A stretch of 64,000 nucleotides of DNA from Allopusillimonas ginsengisoli (GCF_004153455.1 NZ_SDQE01000001.1:1-64000), one strand, 5' to 3'; shown: positions 25,251 to 35,154, counted from the first letter of the stretch. The notes: generated from the letters alone by a model not told the origin. Made by a program: numbers and translations.

Positions 25251-26894
25251 TTAGCTGCGCAAACTCAACAACGTGTCGAATAATGCATTGCTCACAGAGA
25301 TAAGGCGAGCGGCCGCCTGAAATTGCTCCATGTGCCGCTGTATATTGATGTACTCTTCGTTTAGGTTCACGCCAGACACCGACTGCTGGGTCGCAAAACT
25401 TTGCTGAATCAATGCCGCCTGAGCCTTGGCCTGCGTGCTGTTTTGTTGCGTCAGCACCCCCACTCTGTTCACAATCTGCGAGAACGCTTCGTTCAGGCTC
25501 ACGGTGCCATTGTCGAAGATCTTGGCCGTCTGCAGCTGTGCAAGCGCAAGGGCGGTATCGCCATTGGCGGTGCCTGTATTGGACGCGGCCGCGGCGATCG
25601 AGGCTGGATCCGTGATGGCCAGCGCCAGCGTTGCGCCCGCTGACCGCGTGGGTTGTACAAGCCAGCTATCTCCCACCGCGGCCTCGCCATCCCCAAACGC
25701 AAAGCTGATGCCATCGATATTGGTCTGATCCGCGCTAAGTTGGGTTACAACGCCCGCTGGGATGCTGGTTACGACGTAACCGCCCTCTCTATGCTCTACG
25801 CGGTAGTCCTGCCCGCTCAACGCGCCCACGTCGAAGTAGCTCGCCGTTACACTGCCCGAACCGGCGTTTACGGCGTGCGGCATTCCTGCAACGCCGCCCA
25901 GTACGAAAAAGTCCTTGCCTTCCGCGCCCGTCAAATCCATCCCGGTTCGGTGTATTTCATTGAAAGCCTGCGAAAGCCCCACCGCCATGCGGCCAAGCTG
26001 ATTCTGCAACTGACCCAGCGTTTCGTTCCGATACTGCAGCAAGCCTCCCAGCGTCCCACCTTTGATACGATCTTCCGGCAAATCGGCCAGCAGCATTGCG
26101 CCATCAGGCCCCTGCACCGAATAGGCAACTGCGACACGCGCGGGGTCAGACGGCGACGGCCTGGTGTTCAAAGGGAACACCTTATTGCCGCCCAGCAACA
26201 GCTGCCCGTTACCTACCGCGAGACTGAATTGACCGTCCTGATCGACCACCTTTACACCAATGAGCTGCCCAAGCTCAGATACCAAGCGATCACGCTGATC
26301 AAGCAGATCGTTCGGTTCATGGCCGATCGCGGTGGCGCGCGCGGTGATAATCTGCGTGTTCAAATCGCGTACGCGTTCGGCATAGTTGTTTACCTGCGTG
26401 ACGATGGTGGAAATTTGCGTATTGATGTTATCGCGCTGGCTATCGAGAAATTCGTTGGTATCGTTGATTTGGCCAACCAGGCCTGACGCACGGCCCAACA
26501 GCTCCTGGCGCGCAGCGCTGTCCGCCGGAGCTGATGCCACCGCCTGCACACTCGCAAAGAACTTCTGCAATGCCGGGGCGATGCCGACAGTATGATCGGC
26601 GAGCAGATTATTGATCTGCGAGATTTCTGCACCGTAGGCCGCAATGGAAGCACTGGTGGTCTGGGCACTGTCCAGCTTGCGAGCAAGAAACTCATCATAA
26701 GCGCGCTGAACCGTAACAACCTGCACCCCACGGCCAACATTGCCTGCGGAGCCTGTCGCCCCACCCGCACTGGAAACCAGCACAGACTGCCGGCTGTAAC
26801 CCTGCGTGGCGGCGTTATTGATATTGTGGCCCGACGCCTGCAGACGACTTTGCGCGGCATTAAGCCCCGAAAGACCAAGATTGGCTAGATTCAT
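25251..26894 (-). CDS. flgK: Flagellar hook-filament junction protein FlgK
   Basis: A 547-residue secreted adaptor (HAP1) that sits on the hook tip. The N terminus MNLANLGLSGLNAAQSRLQASGHNINNAATQGYSRQSVL carries the rod/hook family signature, and FGRGVQVVTV-like sequence follows. The C terminus SGVNLNEEYINIQRHMEQFQAAARLISVSNALFDTLL is the conserved closing helix. ATG 26894 fits the family; an ATG 4 codons upstream is also in frame. A sigma-28 promoter overlaps an inverted repeat upstream. Confidence 0.96.
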   Translation of the reverse strand: MNLANLGLSGLNAAQSRLQASGHNINNAATQGYSRQSVLVSSAGGATGSAGNVGRGVQVVTVQRAYDEFLARKLDSAQTTSASIAAYGAEISQINNLLADHTVGIAPALQKFFASVQAVASAPADSAARQELLGRASGLVGQINDTNEFLDSQRDNINTQISTIVTQVNNYAERVRDLNTQIITARATAIGHEPNDLLDQRDRLVSELGQLIGVKVVDQDGQFSLAVGNGQLLLGGNKVFPLNTRPSPSDPARVAVAYSVQGPDGAMLLADLPEDRIKGGTLGGLLQYRNETLGQLQNQLGRMAVGLSQAFNEIHRTGMDLTGAEGKDFFVLGGVAGMPHAVNAGSGSVTASYFDVGALSGQDYRVEHREGGYVVTSIPAGVVTQLSADQTNIDGISFAFGDGEAAVGDSWLVQPTRSAGATLALAITDPASIAAAASNTGTANGDTALALAQLQTAKIFDNGTVSLNEAFSQIVNRVGVLTQQNSTQAKAQAALIQQSFATQQSVSGVNLNEEYINIQRHMEQFQAAARLISVSNALFDTLLSLRS

Positions 26895-26931
26895 AAAAAT
26901 TTCCACTGAATGCGACGGCAGTACGATCCAT

Positions 26932-26975
26932 CGCGCATGGTGACGTTAACGATCGTGTTAACGTCACCATGCGCG
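26932..26975. repeat. Perfect 19-bp inverted repeat upstream of flgK
   Basis: CGCGCATGGTGACGTTAAC at 26932-26950 is perfectly complementary to the arm at 26957-26975, with a 6-nt spacer GATCGT. One arm holds the spacer and -10 box of the flgK sigma-28 promoter; the other copies these bases in mirror orientation, downstream of the predicted start. No U-run follows on either strand, so a simple terminator for flgJ is not evident. Confidence 0.85.
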
Positions 26976-26984
26976 AAAGATTTA
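26958..26984 (-). promoter_or_regulatory. Sigma-28 (FliA) promoter of flgKL
   Basis: Read on the minus strand, -35 TAAATCTT (26984-26977) and -10 GACGTTAA (26965-26958) are separated by 11 bp, with 6 of 8 matches to consensus in each box. It lies about 60 bp before the flgK ATG, as expected for a class-3 gene. Transcription would start inside the spacer of the inverted repeat. Confidence 0.6.
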
Positions 26985-27039
26985 ATGCTCAAGCAAGTGA
27001 AGCTAGCCCGAGGTGCCCAGCCAACGGTGCCCAAACATC

Positions 27040-27861
27040 TCAATGATCCGCATCAAAATACGACATGATGGAAATCAGTTTATTTGCATACTCGGGGTCG
27101 GTGGCGTAGCCCGCATCCTGTATCCGACGCGCAGCCTCTTGCGCGCAGTCCGTCTGGGTAACGCCGCGATAACGAGCGCTTTGAGTTATCAGGCGAGCAT
27201 AGTCGGAGAATGATTCCATATAGGAACCATAGGCACGAAAAGCCTGAATCAATTTTTGAGGCTTGCCGTCCACGTATTCCGTGGTGACAACATTCGCCAC
27301 TTTTCCGGACCAGCCCGCGCCAGCTTTGATGCCAAAGAGATTAAAGCTGCCTGAGCCATCCTCATGCCTGATCTCCCGCCGACCCCACCCCGACTCCAGG
27401 GCGGCCTGGCTAAGTATCAATTTTTCGGGTATACCGCTATGCCGGGCAACCAAGCTGGCCGAATCAGCAAGCTTGTCAATAAACGCCCTGACATGCCCGG
27501 GTATGTTCCTCACAGCCTTTGCCACGCCGGTTGGCGAGGCCGTTGCGCGCAGTTGCTCAAAGAGCGCTTGAGCCAATCCCAGACCAGGGTTTGCCAGGCC
27601 AAGCGCAGTCTGCTCATCGTTCAAAGCCTGCGCCATCCTCACCGGCTCCCCATCCAATAGGGGCGTTGCAACACTCGCTTGCCTGGCCTGCTTGAGCATC
27701 AACTGAATGAACAAAGCTTCGAACTGCTGCGCCACTTGTTGCTGCGCTGCCTTGGGTTCAGTGTCCGTTCTGAGCTTCTGCCGCAAGGATGCAAGGCCAT
27801 TGAAATCCAGCGAAGTTCCAAGCCCTTCAACAGGGCGCGGTATGTATCGAACAAAGGACAT
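27040..27861 (-). CDS. flgJ: Flagellar rod-assembly protein / peptidoglycan hydrolase FlgJ
   Basis: A 273-residue two-domain protein. The N-terminal rod-cap domain has LRQKLRTDTEPKAAQQQVAQQFEALFIQLMLKQARQA near residues 26-62. The C-terminal glucosaminidase-type domain includes LILSQAALESGWGRREI near residues 145-165, with the catalytic Glu in ALESGWG, and then NLFGIKAG. It opens the cell wall for the growing rod. It lies 8 bp after flgI in the flgB-flgJ operon. Confidence 0.95.
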   Translation of the reverse strand: MSFVRYIPRPVEGLGTSLDFNGLASLRQKLRTDTEPKAAQQQVAQQFEALFIQLMLKQARQASVATPLLDGEPVRMAQALNDEQTALGLANPGLGLAQALFEQLRATASPTGVAKAVRNIPGHVRAFIDKLADSASLVARHSGIPEKLILSQAALESGWGRREIRHEDGSGSFNLFGIKAGAGWSGKVANVVTTEYVDGKPQKLIQAFRAYGSYMESFSDYARLITQSARYRGVTQTDCAQEAARRIQDAGYATDPEYANKLISIMSYFDADH

Positions 27862-27869
27862 TCTCGCTC

Positions 27870-29075
27870 CTAGATGACTTCCAGATCGGCGCGCAGGGCA
27901 CCTGCGCTTTTGAGATTCTGTAGTATTGAAAGCAGATCCTGCGGGGTAGCACCCAAAGCGTTCAATGCCTTGATGACATCAGAGAGATTGGTACTCGTGT
28001 GCACACGCTGCAAACTGCCGCCATCTGTACGCATCTCCACTCGAGCAGTGTCCGAAACGACAGTCTGCCCACCCGCGAAGGGTGTTTCGGGCTGACTGAC
28101 CTCGGGATCGCGGCTGATGACCACGGAAAGATTTCCGTAGGCGATCGCCGCCTCTTCTATTGTCACGGTACGGTTCATCACCACAGAGCCAGTCCGGGCG
28201 TTGATGACGACTTTGGCCCTGGCCGGTGGAAGTGCTACCTTCAGGTTTTCGACCTGCGACAGGAACGCGGCCTGCCGGGCAGGGTCCGGTGGACCTTGCA
28301 GTTGAATGACGCGCCCGTTAAGCGCATGCGCCGTTCCGGGGCCAAAGTGGCTGTTCAATGCCGCCAGTACGTTTTGCGTCGCGGCGAAATCGATATTGTT
28401 CAGTTCCAGGCTGATAACGCCATCGCGCATATACACGGTAGGGACATCCCGTTCGACGATCGCCCCATTCGGAATAATCCCACCATTGAGCTGGTTGACC
28501 TGCACACTCGCCCCGCCCGCCTGCGCGCCTGCGCCGCCGACAAGCAGATTGCCCTGAGCAATCGCATAGACCTGACCATTGGCGCCCTTGAGCGGCGTCA
28601 TCAACAGCGTTCCCCCGCGCAGGCTTTTCGCGTTCCCCATGGACGACACGACGACGTCTATGCTTTGTCCCGGCGCAGCCAAGGCAGGAAGCGTGGCCGT
28701 CACCACCACAGCCGCTACGTTCTTGACTTGCATATTACTTCCCTGGGGAAGGGTCACGCCCAGCTGTGAAAGCATGTTGGTAAGGCTTTGTTGCGTGAAT
28801 GGCGCTTGCCGCATCTGATCGCCGCTGCCATCCAGGCCCACGACCAATCCATAGCCGATCAGGGGATTCTCGCGTAAGCCCTGAATGGTCGCTATGTCCT
28901 TGATGCGTTCAGCGAACGCATTCGCAGCCAGGAGCAGGCCCAGAACAGTGGCGAAGGACAGGACAAGGCGTACCCCGAAGCGCTGTGTCCGGCGGAAGCG
29001 TCCCGGCTTGACGTGTCTGACGCCGCCCGATGCAAGATCGAGGTCGGAGAACAGGGATGCAGAGGGAGATCTCAT
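27870..29075 (-). CDS. flgI: Flagellar P-ring protein FlgI
   Basis: About 401 residues, the periplasmic P ring that surrounds the rod in the peptidoglycan layer. The mature part starts near [31 protein letters not shown], which is strongly conserved, and ends [37 protein letters not shown]. The signal peptide is unusual: the hydrophobic core ([19 protein letters not shown]) begins only about 32 residues after the ATG at 29075, so there is a long basic n-region. No closer start codon was found. A GTG at 29126 would make it longer still. Confidence 0.94.
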   Translation of the reverse strand: MRSPSASLFSDLDLASGGVRHVKPGRFRRTQRFGVRLVLSFATVLGLLLAANAFAERIKDIATIQGLRENPLIGYGLVVGLDGSGDQMRQAPFTQQSLTNMLSQLGVTLPQGSNMQVKNVAAVVVTATLPALAAPGQSIDVVVSSMGNAKSLRGGTLLMTPLKGANGQVYAIAQGNLLVGGAGAQAGGASVQVNQLNGGIIPNGAIVERDVPTVYMRDGVISLELNNIDFAATQNVLAALNSHFGPGTAHALNGRVIQLQGPPDPARQAAFLSQVENLKVALPPARAKVVINARTGSVVMNRTVTIEEAAIAYGNLSVVISRDPEVSQPETPFAGGQTVVSDTARVEMRTDGGSLQRVHTSTNLSDVIKALNALGATPQDLLSILQNLKSAGALRADLEVI

Positions 29076-29132
29076 TTGAGCGTATGCATATAAATCAAGG
29101 ACACGTCCTGCGTGAGAAGGAAACACGTTCGA

Positions 29133-29822
29133 CTAAAACGGGGCGATATTCAGGAAAAACCGCTGCAGCCACCCCATGTTCTGGACTTCATCCATGGTTC
29201 CATGACTGCGAAGCTCTATGCGCGCATCGGCCACCTGGGTCGACAGAACGGTGTTGGATGCGGTGATGGAGCGCGGATCCACAACGCCCGAAAACCGTAT
29301 ATGTTCGCTGCCACGATTGATGGCCATCTGTTTGTCACCGGCGATCTGCAGATTGCCATTGGGCAGCACGCCAACTACTGTGGTTGTCACAGACCCCGAA
29401 AACATATTGTCGGCACGGCTGGCCCCTTTTCCGGACGACTCGTTTTCACCGTTCAGATCGAATGATTGGCTCGCACCGATCTCGCGGGGGAGTATGCCCG
29501 GGGAGGTTTTAACGCCAAACCCTGCGCTGCCTTTCCTGGCGGTGGTAGTCTGCACATTCTTGGCGGCATTTGTTTGCTCCTGAATAATGACAGTGACGAT
29601 ATCGCCAACGGCGCGTGGACGACGGTCTTCAAACAGGGGATGATTGCCGAACACGGTGGGCTGATAGATGGCACCATTGGGCTGTGCAACGGAAATCGGG
29701 GCATCTGGCGGGCGCGCCGTCAAGGGCCCGGTTACCACCGGCTCGGGCGGTACTAGCGCACACCCTGACAATAAGGCAAGCCACAGGCAGGACAGCCGGC
29801 AGGAGAATTGATCAGATCGCAT
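29133..29822 (-). CDS. flgH: Flagellar L-ring lipoprotein FlgH
   Basis: A 229-residue outer membrane lipoprotein that forms the L ring. The lipobox is LLSG-Cys, with Cys21 the expected lipid site. Family marks are LFEDRRPRAVGDIVTVIIQEQTNAAKN, then NGNLQIAGDKQMAINRGSEHIRFSGVVDPRSI and TQVADARIE. The ATG overlaps the flgG stop (ATGA), so translation is coupled; a TTG one codon earlier is not needed. Confidence 0.96.
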   Translation of the reverse strand: MRSDQFSCRLSCLWLALLSGCALVPPEPVVTGPLTARPPDAPISVAQPNGAIYQPTVFGNHPLFEDRRPRAVGDIVTVIIQEQTNAAKNVQTTTARKGSAGFGVKTSPGILPREIGASQSFDLNGENESSGKGASRADNMFSGSVTTTVVGVLPNGNLQIAGDKQMAINRGSEHIRFSGVVDPRSITASNTVLSTQVADARIELRSHGTMDEVQNMGWLQRFFLNIAPF

Positions 29823-30607
29823 CAAAGCTGCGTCAGCCGGGCAAGCATCTGATCGGACGTTTGCACTACTTTGCTGTTCATCTCGTAAGCGCGTTGCGTC
29901 GTAATCATATTCACCAGTTCTTCTGCCACATTGACATTGGATGTTTCGTTATATTGCTGGAGTACAAGGCCGGCGCCGTCGAGCCCGGGCTGCGCAAGGT
30001 TGGCGGCGCCCGACGCGTCTGTTTCCACGTACAGATTTTCGCCCGCGCTCTGCAAGCCGGTAGGATTGACAAACGTGGCAAGCTGTATCTGGCCAACCTC
30101 TACATTTGTACCTGCCGCGCCCGCCTGAGTTACGGACACAAGACCGTCGCGTGCAATCGTGACGGACAGCGCATTATCAGGAATACTCACTGGAGGCTGG
30201 ATCGGATAACCGCCCGCGGTTACCAACTGGCCACTCTGATCAACCTGCAAGCTGCCGTCACGCGTGTAGGCAAAGCTTCCGTCGGGCATTTCGACTTGCA
30301 GAAAGCCACGCCCCTGTATGGCAATATCCAGACTGTTTCCCGTGTCTTTCAGATTTCCCTGAGTATGGATGCGCTGTGTGGCTACTGTGCGCGCACCCGT
30401 ACCAATCTGCAGCCCGGACGGCAACTGCCCTGCCGGGCCTACCTGTGCTCCTGGTTGGCGCAAGGTCTGGTACATAAGGTCTTCAAAAACTGCACGGCTG
30501 CGTTTGAATCCAGTTGTATTCACATTTGCAAGATTATTGGAGATCACATCCATGTTGGTCTGCTGCGATTCCAGGCCCGTCTTGGCTATCCATAGAGAAC
30601 GTATCAT
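29822..30607 (-). CDS. flgG: Flagellar distal rod protein FlgG
   Basis: A 261-residue rod protein. It begins [35 protein letters not shown], the rod/hook signature, and ends [33 protein letters not shown]. The sequence [25 protein letters not shown] is also typical. Length matches the family. The frame extends 8 codons upstream to 30631, but the family starts at this ATG. Confidence 0.97.
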   Translation of the reverse strand: MIRSLWIAKTGLESQQTNMDVISNNLANVNTTGFKRSRAVFEDLMYQTLRQPGAQVGPAGQLPSGLQIGTGARTVATQRIHTQGNLKDTGNSLDIAIQGRGFLQVEMPDGSFAYTRDGSLQVDQSGQLVTAGGYPIQPPVSIPDNALSVTIARDGLVSVTQAGAAGTNVEVGQIQLATFVNPTGLQSAGENLYVETDASGAANLAQPGLDGAGLVLQQYNETSNVNVAEELVNMITTQRAYEMNSKVVQTSDQMLARLTQL

Positions 30608-30656
30608 TGTTTTCCTTCTGGCGCGACGCAACGCGGCGCCCGTGTTATCAGACGAT

Positions 30657-31394
30657 TCAACCTACCGAGAGTATGGCGTTGGCACGTTCCGCATTCGCGC
30701 CGGCATCCTGTATGACTTTCATCTGCATTTCAAAATGCCGCGCATTGCTGATCATGCCGACCAAAGCCGAAGCGGCGTTGACATTGCTTTTTTCGAGAAC
30801 CCCCCCAAGAATGCGAACCTGCGGGTCGTAGGGCGCGTTTGCGCCACCGGCCAAACGAAATGTGCCGTCTCCGCTTCGCTGCATGTCAGCAAGCGAAGGA
30901 TTCACCAGCTTCAGTCGCGCAAGTTGCTGGGCATCTCTCCCAGCTGGCCCCTGTATGAACACCTGCCCATCACCAGAAAACGCCACAGCACCGCCTTCAG
31001 GAATCGACACCCAGGCGCCGTCTTCGGACAGCACGGGCCACCCCTGCTGTGTTACCAGCACGCCTTGAGCGTTTACGGCAAATTCCCCGGAACGGGTATA
31101 AGCTTCTCCGGCCGGCGTTTGCACGCTGAACCAGCCTTCGCCGGCAATGGCTGCGTCCAGTGTTCTGCCAGTCTCGACGAGAGAACCTTTCGCGTAACTG
31201 CTGCCGGGCGTCGACATCACCGTGGACACGCGCGTGGGCAGGCCAGCCGAACCTATTACCGGAACGGACCGGTAGAGCGAAATCTGCTCGCGAAACCCCG
31301 TGGTACCTATGTTGGCCAGGTTGTGGCTGATAACGGCCTGTTGCTCAAGAATACGGGCCGCCCCAGACGCTGCGGTATAGATCATTCGGTCCAT
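30657..31394 (-). CDS. flgF: Flagellar proximal rod protein FlgF
   Basis: A 245-residue rod subunit. It starts [35 protein letters not shown] and ends with the family closing helix, [52 protein letters not shown] is the shared middle motif. It lies 11 bp after flgE and about 50 bp before flgG in one operon. Confidence 0.96.
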   Translation of the reverse strand: MDRMIYTAASGAARILEQQAVISHNLANIGTTGFREQISLYRSVPVIGSAGLPTRVSTVMSTPGSSYAKGSLVETGRTLDAAIAGEGWFSVQTPAGEAYTRSGEFAVNAQGVLVTQQGWPVLSEDGAWVSIPEGGAVAFSGDGQVFIQGPAGRDAQQLARLKLVNPSLADMQRSGDGTFRLAGGANAPYDPQVRILGGVLEKSNVNAASALVGMISNARHFEMQMKVIQDAGANAERANAILSVG

Positions 31395-31405
31395 GATTTC
31401 TCGCG

Positions 31406-32626
31406 CTAGCGCATTGATATAAGCGTCTGCATGACCTGATCCTGCGTCTTGATCGTCTGCGCATTGGCCTGGTAGGTTCGCTGCGCAATGATCATGCTGA
31501 CCAGTTCCTGGCTCATATCAACATTGGACTCTTCGACAGCCTGGCCCTTTATCCTGGCCATGCCATTTGAGCCCGGCACGCCCAATATGGCCTGACCCGA
31601 ATCAGCGGTTTCCACCCAGGCATTGCCACCCACAGGCTTCAGGCCCTGTAGATTGGCGAAGTCGGCCAACACCAGCGAGCCCAGCGCCTGGGTTTTCCCG
31701 TTTGTATAGCTGGCTACGATAGTGCCATCGCCCGCAATCGACATGCTGGCATACTCGCCGGTCGAATAGCCGTTCTGGGTAAAGTTATAGGTGAAGTCTC
31801 CGCCGAACTGAGTAGACCCTCCGTAATCAATCGAAAAAACAAGCGGCAGTGCGGGTGAGTCGGTTCCACCTATGCCTGCTACCGTCATTGGGACGGGCGC
31901 CGCCGGCACTGTCATGCGACCGCCGGCATCGAAGACGAGCCCAACAGGATTGGCGTCGTTGCGTGGTTCGGGAAGCGGATTGCCATTCAGACGGTAATAA
32001 ACCTGCCAATTGCTTGCCGTGCCGGCGACACCTGTTCGCTTCACAAAGTACTGAGTCAGCTGATGCGCATTGCCCAGGCTATCGTAGACATTCACGGGGA
32101 AGGCGTGAGTATAGCTATTGGCATTCTGCGGAGAGAAAACGGTGTCGGCCGGAATCACAACCGCGTTCGCATCGACATTCACGACCGATGTGACAGTACT
32201 CGTGGCGGAAGGCGCGATATTTCCCGACGGTACGCGTATGGGTTGGGGTGTCGTGTCGCCATCCATGTAACCCGTCAATCTGTGCCCTTGCGCATTGACG
32301 ACATAGTGGTTCTTGTCGGCAAGAAACTGACCGTTGCGGGTGTAGAGCACGCTGCCACTTGTGTCAACCATACGGAACATGCCCTTGGCGCCATCAATGG
32401 CCATATCAAACTGGTTGCCCGTATTTGCGACCATGCCCACCGTAAAGCGTTGATTGATGCTTGCCACTTGCGTGCCCAGCCCAACGCGTGAACTGGCATA
32501 TACGTCGGCAAACGTAGCCGAACCCGATTTAAAGCCAACCGTGGCGGCGTTGGCAATATTGTTGCCAATGACATCCAGCGATTGCGAAGCTGCGCTCAAC
32601 CCGCTCAGCCCTTGCCCGAAACCCAT
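31406..32626 (-). CDS. flgE: Flagellar hook protein FlgE
   Basis: A 406-residue hook subunit. The start MGFGQGLSGLSAASQSLDVIGNNIANAATVGFKSGSATFADVY is typical, and the C terminus is VEESNVDMSQELVSMIIAQRTYQANAQTIKTQDQVMQTLISMR. The middle domains are of normal size. FlgD, encoded just upstream in the operon, caps its assembly. Confidence 0.97.
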   Translation of the reverse strand: MGFGQGLSGLSAASQSLDVIGNNIANAATVGFKSGSATFADVYASSRVGLGTQVASINQRFTVGMVANTGNQFDMAIDGAKGMFRMVDTSGSVLYTRNGQFLADKNHYVVNAQGHRLTGYMDGDTTPQPIRVPSGNIAPSATSTVTSVVNVDANAVVIPADTVFSPQNANSYTHAFPVNVYDSLGNAHQLTQYFVKRTGVAGTASNWQVYYRLNGNPLPEPRNDANPVGLVFDAGGRMTVPAAPVPMTVAGIGGTDSPALPLVFSIDYGGSTQFGGDFTYNFTQNGYSTGEYASMSIAGDGTIVASYTNGKTQALGSLVLADFANLQGLKPVGGNAWVETADSGQAILGVPGSNGMARIKGQAVEESNVDMSQELVSMIIAQRTYQANAQTIKTQDQVMQTLISMR

Positions 32627-32729
32627 GATCTACCTCTTTTGAAATTAGAAATTAAGTTGCCTGGGTGATCGCGCTCTTTAACCGGATACTGCTAACGAAA
32701 AGCCCAAACCTTGTCCTGCTGCAAACCTG

Positions 32730-33413
32730 CTACATAATTTTTCTGACATCCAGAAGGGCATGCGTGCCGGCCAGGCCCAGGTCTATCCGCATGCCGCCAG
32801 ACGACTGGCCAACGCTGGAGACCATGCCATAGGTCAGCGGCACAACCGGAACCGACGCGCCGTCTTTGCCTGACGCGGTGGCCTGTATGGCGTAGGCGCC
32901 ATCCGGCAAATCCACGCCCCCATCCGCTTTCCCATCCCACTGCAGCGACATCACCCCTTCAGGCTGCGGCCCGAACTCCAGCTTGCGCACGACCGATCCC
33001 GCGCCATCATGAATGGTCACCACCAACTGCTCTGCTGCCGAGACGACATCAACGCCAAAAGGCGTGGCCTGCCGCGAGGCGCCCTGCCCACCCAGCGCCA
33101 CTTTGGATCCTGGAACAAGCACTCCTTTGCCGATCAGGCCCGCCGCCTGCATAGACTGAGACATATCGATCTGGCCGGCGAGGGACAACAGGGTATCGTT
33201 GAGCTGGCCGATCCCGTGAACCGTCGATAGTTGAGCCATCTGGGAAGTAATCTGGGCATTGTCCATCGGGTTCAAGGGATCCTGATTCTGCAACTGCGTA
33301 ATCAACAGTGCCAGAAACCTGTCTTGAGCATCGCCCGCCAACTGCTTAGTGCCGGCATTGCGGACAGCCAGTGCGGCGCCCGCAGACATGCCGGCTGCGC
33401 GAATATCTGTCAT
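32730..33413 (-). CDS. flgD: Flagellar hook-capping protein FlgD
   Basis: A 227-residue scaffold needed for hook growth. The N-terminal part has FLALLITQLQNQDPLNPMDNAQITSQMAQLSTVHGIGQLN near residues 28-67, a strong family mark. The C-terminal part is a tudor-like/FnIII region with GAGSVVRKLEFGPQPEGVMSLQWDGKADGGVDLPDGAYAI. About 100 bp separate it from flgE; no gene or clear signal was seen there. Confidence 0.95.
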   Translation of the reverse strand: MTDIRAAGMSAGAALAVRNAGTKQLAGDAQDRFLALLITQLQNQDPLNPMDNAQITSQMAQLSTVHGIGQLNDTLLSLAGQIDMSQSMQAAGLIGKGVLVPGSKVALGGQGASRQATPFGVDVVSAAEQLVVTIHDGAGSVVRKLEFGPQPEGVMSLQWDGKADGGVDLPDGAYAIQATASGKDGASVPVVPLTYGMVSSVGQSSGGMRIDLGLAGTHALLDVRKIM

Positions 33414-33453
33414 GCCGATGTATCTTCTGTTTCTGTGTTTGACGCATGCATGG

Positions 33454-33870
33454 CTATTGCCCCATGGCCAGGGTTCGCATCACCAGATTCTTTGCAGTAT
33501 TGATGACCTCAACATTTGCCTGATAGGATCGCGACGCAGAAATCATATTGACAGTTTCAGCGATCGGATCAACATTGGGCATGGCGACATAACCTGCATC
33601 ATTCGCCAGCGGGCTCGAGGGTTCGTAAACCAGGCGAGCGGGCGCGCCGCTCTCATACACTGCGGCAACCTTGACTCCACCCACGACCCCCAGACGCCCG
33701 CCAGCCGTTAACGGCATCATCTTGAACACCACCTGCCGCGCCCGATAAGGCAGCCCGTCGGGCCCCGCCGCGCTGTTGGCATTCGCCATATTGCTGGCCG
33801 ATACGTTCATGCGCTGGGATTGCGCCGTGAGCGCTGAACCTGCAATCTGAAAAATACTCATCGAAGACAT
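33454..33870 (-). CDS. flgC: Flagellar proximal rod protein FlgC
   Basis: A 138-residue rod subunit. It contains [43 protein letters not shown] and closes with [41 protein letters not shown]. Both ends are typical. Several ATGs are possible near the start (33870, 33861); the first gives the usual length. Confidence 0.95.
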   Translation of the reverse strand: MSSMSIFQIAGSALTAQSQRMNVSASNMANANSAAGPDGLPYRARQVVFKMMPLTAGGRLGVVGGVKVAAVYESGAPARLVYEPSSPLANDAGYVAMPNVDPIAETVNMISASRSYQANVEVINTAKNLVMRTLAMGQ

Positions 33871-33895
33871 ACATATTTCCTGCAACGGATGACGC

Positions 33896-34306
33896 CTATT
33901 GCTGCAAGGCAGTCATCATTGTTCTGATACGCGCGGAAATCGCCGCAAGATCCGCCTGATAGTGCAAAGCGTTATCAGCAAAACGCAAACGTTCCGTATC
34001 CATATCGACCGTGTTGCCATCCATGCTGGGCTGCAGTGGTTGACGGTACAGCAAATGCTCGGGACCGAGCGTGGATGCCTTTGCGGGAATATGGCGTGCG
34101 GAAGTCAGGGTCAGCTGCGTATCGGATAGACGCAACGATGCGTCGGACAGTGCCTTCTTGAGCGTTGACGGGAAATCAAAATCACGCGCCTTGTAGTTGG
34201 GTGTATCTGCATTGGCAATATTGGCCGCCAGGACTTCCTGGCGATAGTGACGCAAACTGAGCGCCTGCCTGTAGAAGCCAAGCTCTTCGCCTAGCCGGTC
34301 TATCAT
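33896..34306 (-). CDS. flgB: Flagellar proximal rod protein FlgB
   Basis: A 136-residue rod subunit, first gene of the flgBCDEFGHIJ operon. [45 protein letters not shown] is the conserved N terminus. The end [24 protein letters not shown] fits FlgB. The gene is divergent from flgA across 140 bp. Confidence 0.94.
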   Translation of the reverse strand: MIDRLGEELGFYRQALSLRHYRQEVLAANIANADTPNYKARDFDFPSTLKKALSDASLRLSDTQLTLTSARHIPAKASTLGPEHLLYRQPLQPSMDGNTVDMDTERLRFADNALHYQADLAAISARIRTMMTALQQ

Positions 34307-34405
34307 TTTTTGCCTTGGATGTTGAATGAGGTCTATTGAATGTCAGCATGGTAGATGGGGCGAGCAATGCATAAATCAGAAAACAAGGCATCAATAGATA
34401 GCCAG

Positions 34406-34433
34406 TTTCGGCATTGCCATCGCAATGCCGAAA
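34406..34433. promoter_or_regulatory. Perfect hairpin in the flgB-flgA divergent region, next to flgA
   Basis: TTTCGGCATTGC at 34406-34417 pairs perfectly with GCAATGCCGAAA at 34422-34433 around a CATC loop. It ends 13 nt before the flgA ATG, so it would overlap or precede its ribosome binding site in the mRNA. It could be an operator in DNA or a translation-limiting hairpin in RNA; which cannot be told by reading. Confidence 0.6.
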
Positions 34434-34446
34434 ATAGAATGCCTTC

Positions 34447-35154
34447 ATGCTTCGGTTCTCCGCTCTCTATCTTCTGAATCTGGCTGCCTTCCTGGCGCCG
34501 GCGCTTGCGGCATCGCCCGATTCGCCGCGGTTAGGCCAGGATCCGGTAATGGTCGCCAACGCCGTCGAAAGCTTCATACGTAACCTGGCTGGCGTATCGC
34601 CCGACAATATTGAAGTATCAGTACAGGCGCCGCGGGTAAGCCAGCTTCCGGCATGTGACCGTATTCAGCCCTACCTGCCACGTCACCAGCATCTGCGCGC
34701 ACGCATGACCGTAGGCGTTCGCTGTACAGGCGCCCAGGCGTGGACGACTTTTGTACCTGCAACCATCCGGCGGTACGGATACTACTATGTGGCGAAGCAG
34801 GTGATCCGGCCAGGCGACGTCATCACGCATGACCTTCTGGCAACACGCAGAGGGGATCTGCTCAGCCTGCCCAAAGATGTCGTGCTTGATGAGGCGCAGG
34901 CGCTCGGTCATTTTGCAATGCAGCGCATTGCGGCAGGGGTGCCTGTAAGCAGACGAACTCTGCGCACTCCCAATATGATTCGCCGTGGCCAAACCGTGCG
35001 CACACAAATCTACGGCCGGGGTTTCGTCGCCACCAGCCAAGCACAGGCTTTGCAGAATGGAAAGCCCGGTGCCGAAATAAAGATTCGAACGAGCGGGGGA
35101 AAAATCATCACGGGTGTGGTCCTGAACGGCCATACTGTACATGTGCCTATGTAA
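34447..35154 (+). CDS. flgA: Flagellar P-ring chaperone FlgA
   Basis: A 235-residue periplasmic protein that helps FlgI assemble. A signal peptide covers about residues 1-22 (FSALYLLNLAAFLAPALA). The SAF/antifreeze-like domain is seen in YYYVAKQVIRPGDVITHDLLATRRGDL, then the FlgA end GKPGAEIKIRTSGGKIITGVVLNGHTVHVPM. Length is normal. It is the usual neighbour of flgM and flgN. Confidence 0.95.
   Translation: MLRFSALYLLNLAAFLAPALAASPDSPRLGQDPVMVANAVESFIRNLAGVSPDNIEVSVQAPRVSQLPACDRIQPYLPRHQHLRARMTVGVRCTGAQAWTTFVPATIRRYGYYYVAKQVIRPGDVITHDLLATRRGDLLSLPKDVVLDEAQALGHFAMQRIAAGVPVSRRTLRTPNMIRRGQTVRTQIYGRGFVATSQAQALQNGKPGAEIKIRTSGGKIITGVVLNGHTVHVPM

Noticed and set aside
25653-26486. 277-codon plus-strand frame opposite flgK
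   Set aside because: Antisense to a conserved gene, with no ribosome site or recognisable domain.
29615-30595. 326-codon plus-strand frame over flgH and flgG
   Set aside because: It lies opposite two strongly conserved genes and has no family pattern; a shadow of their codon bias.
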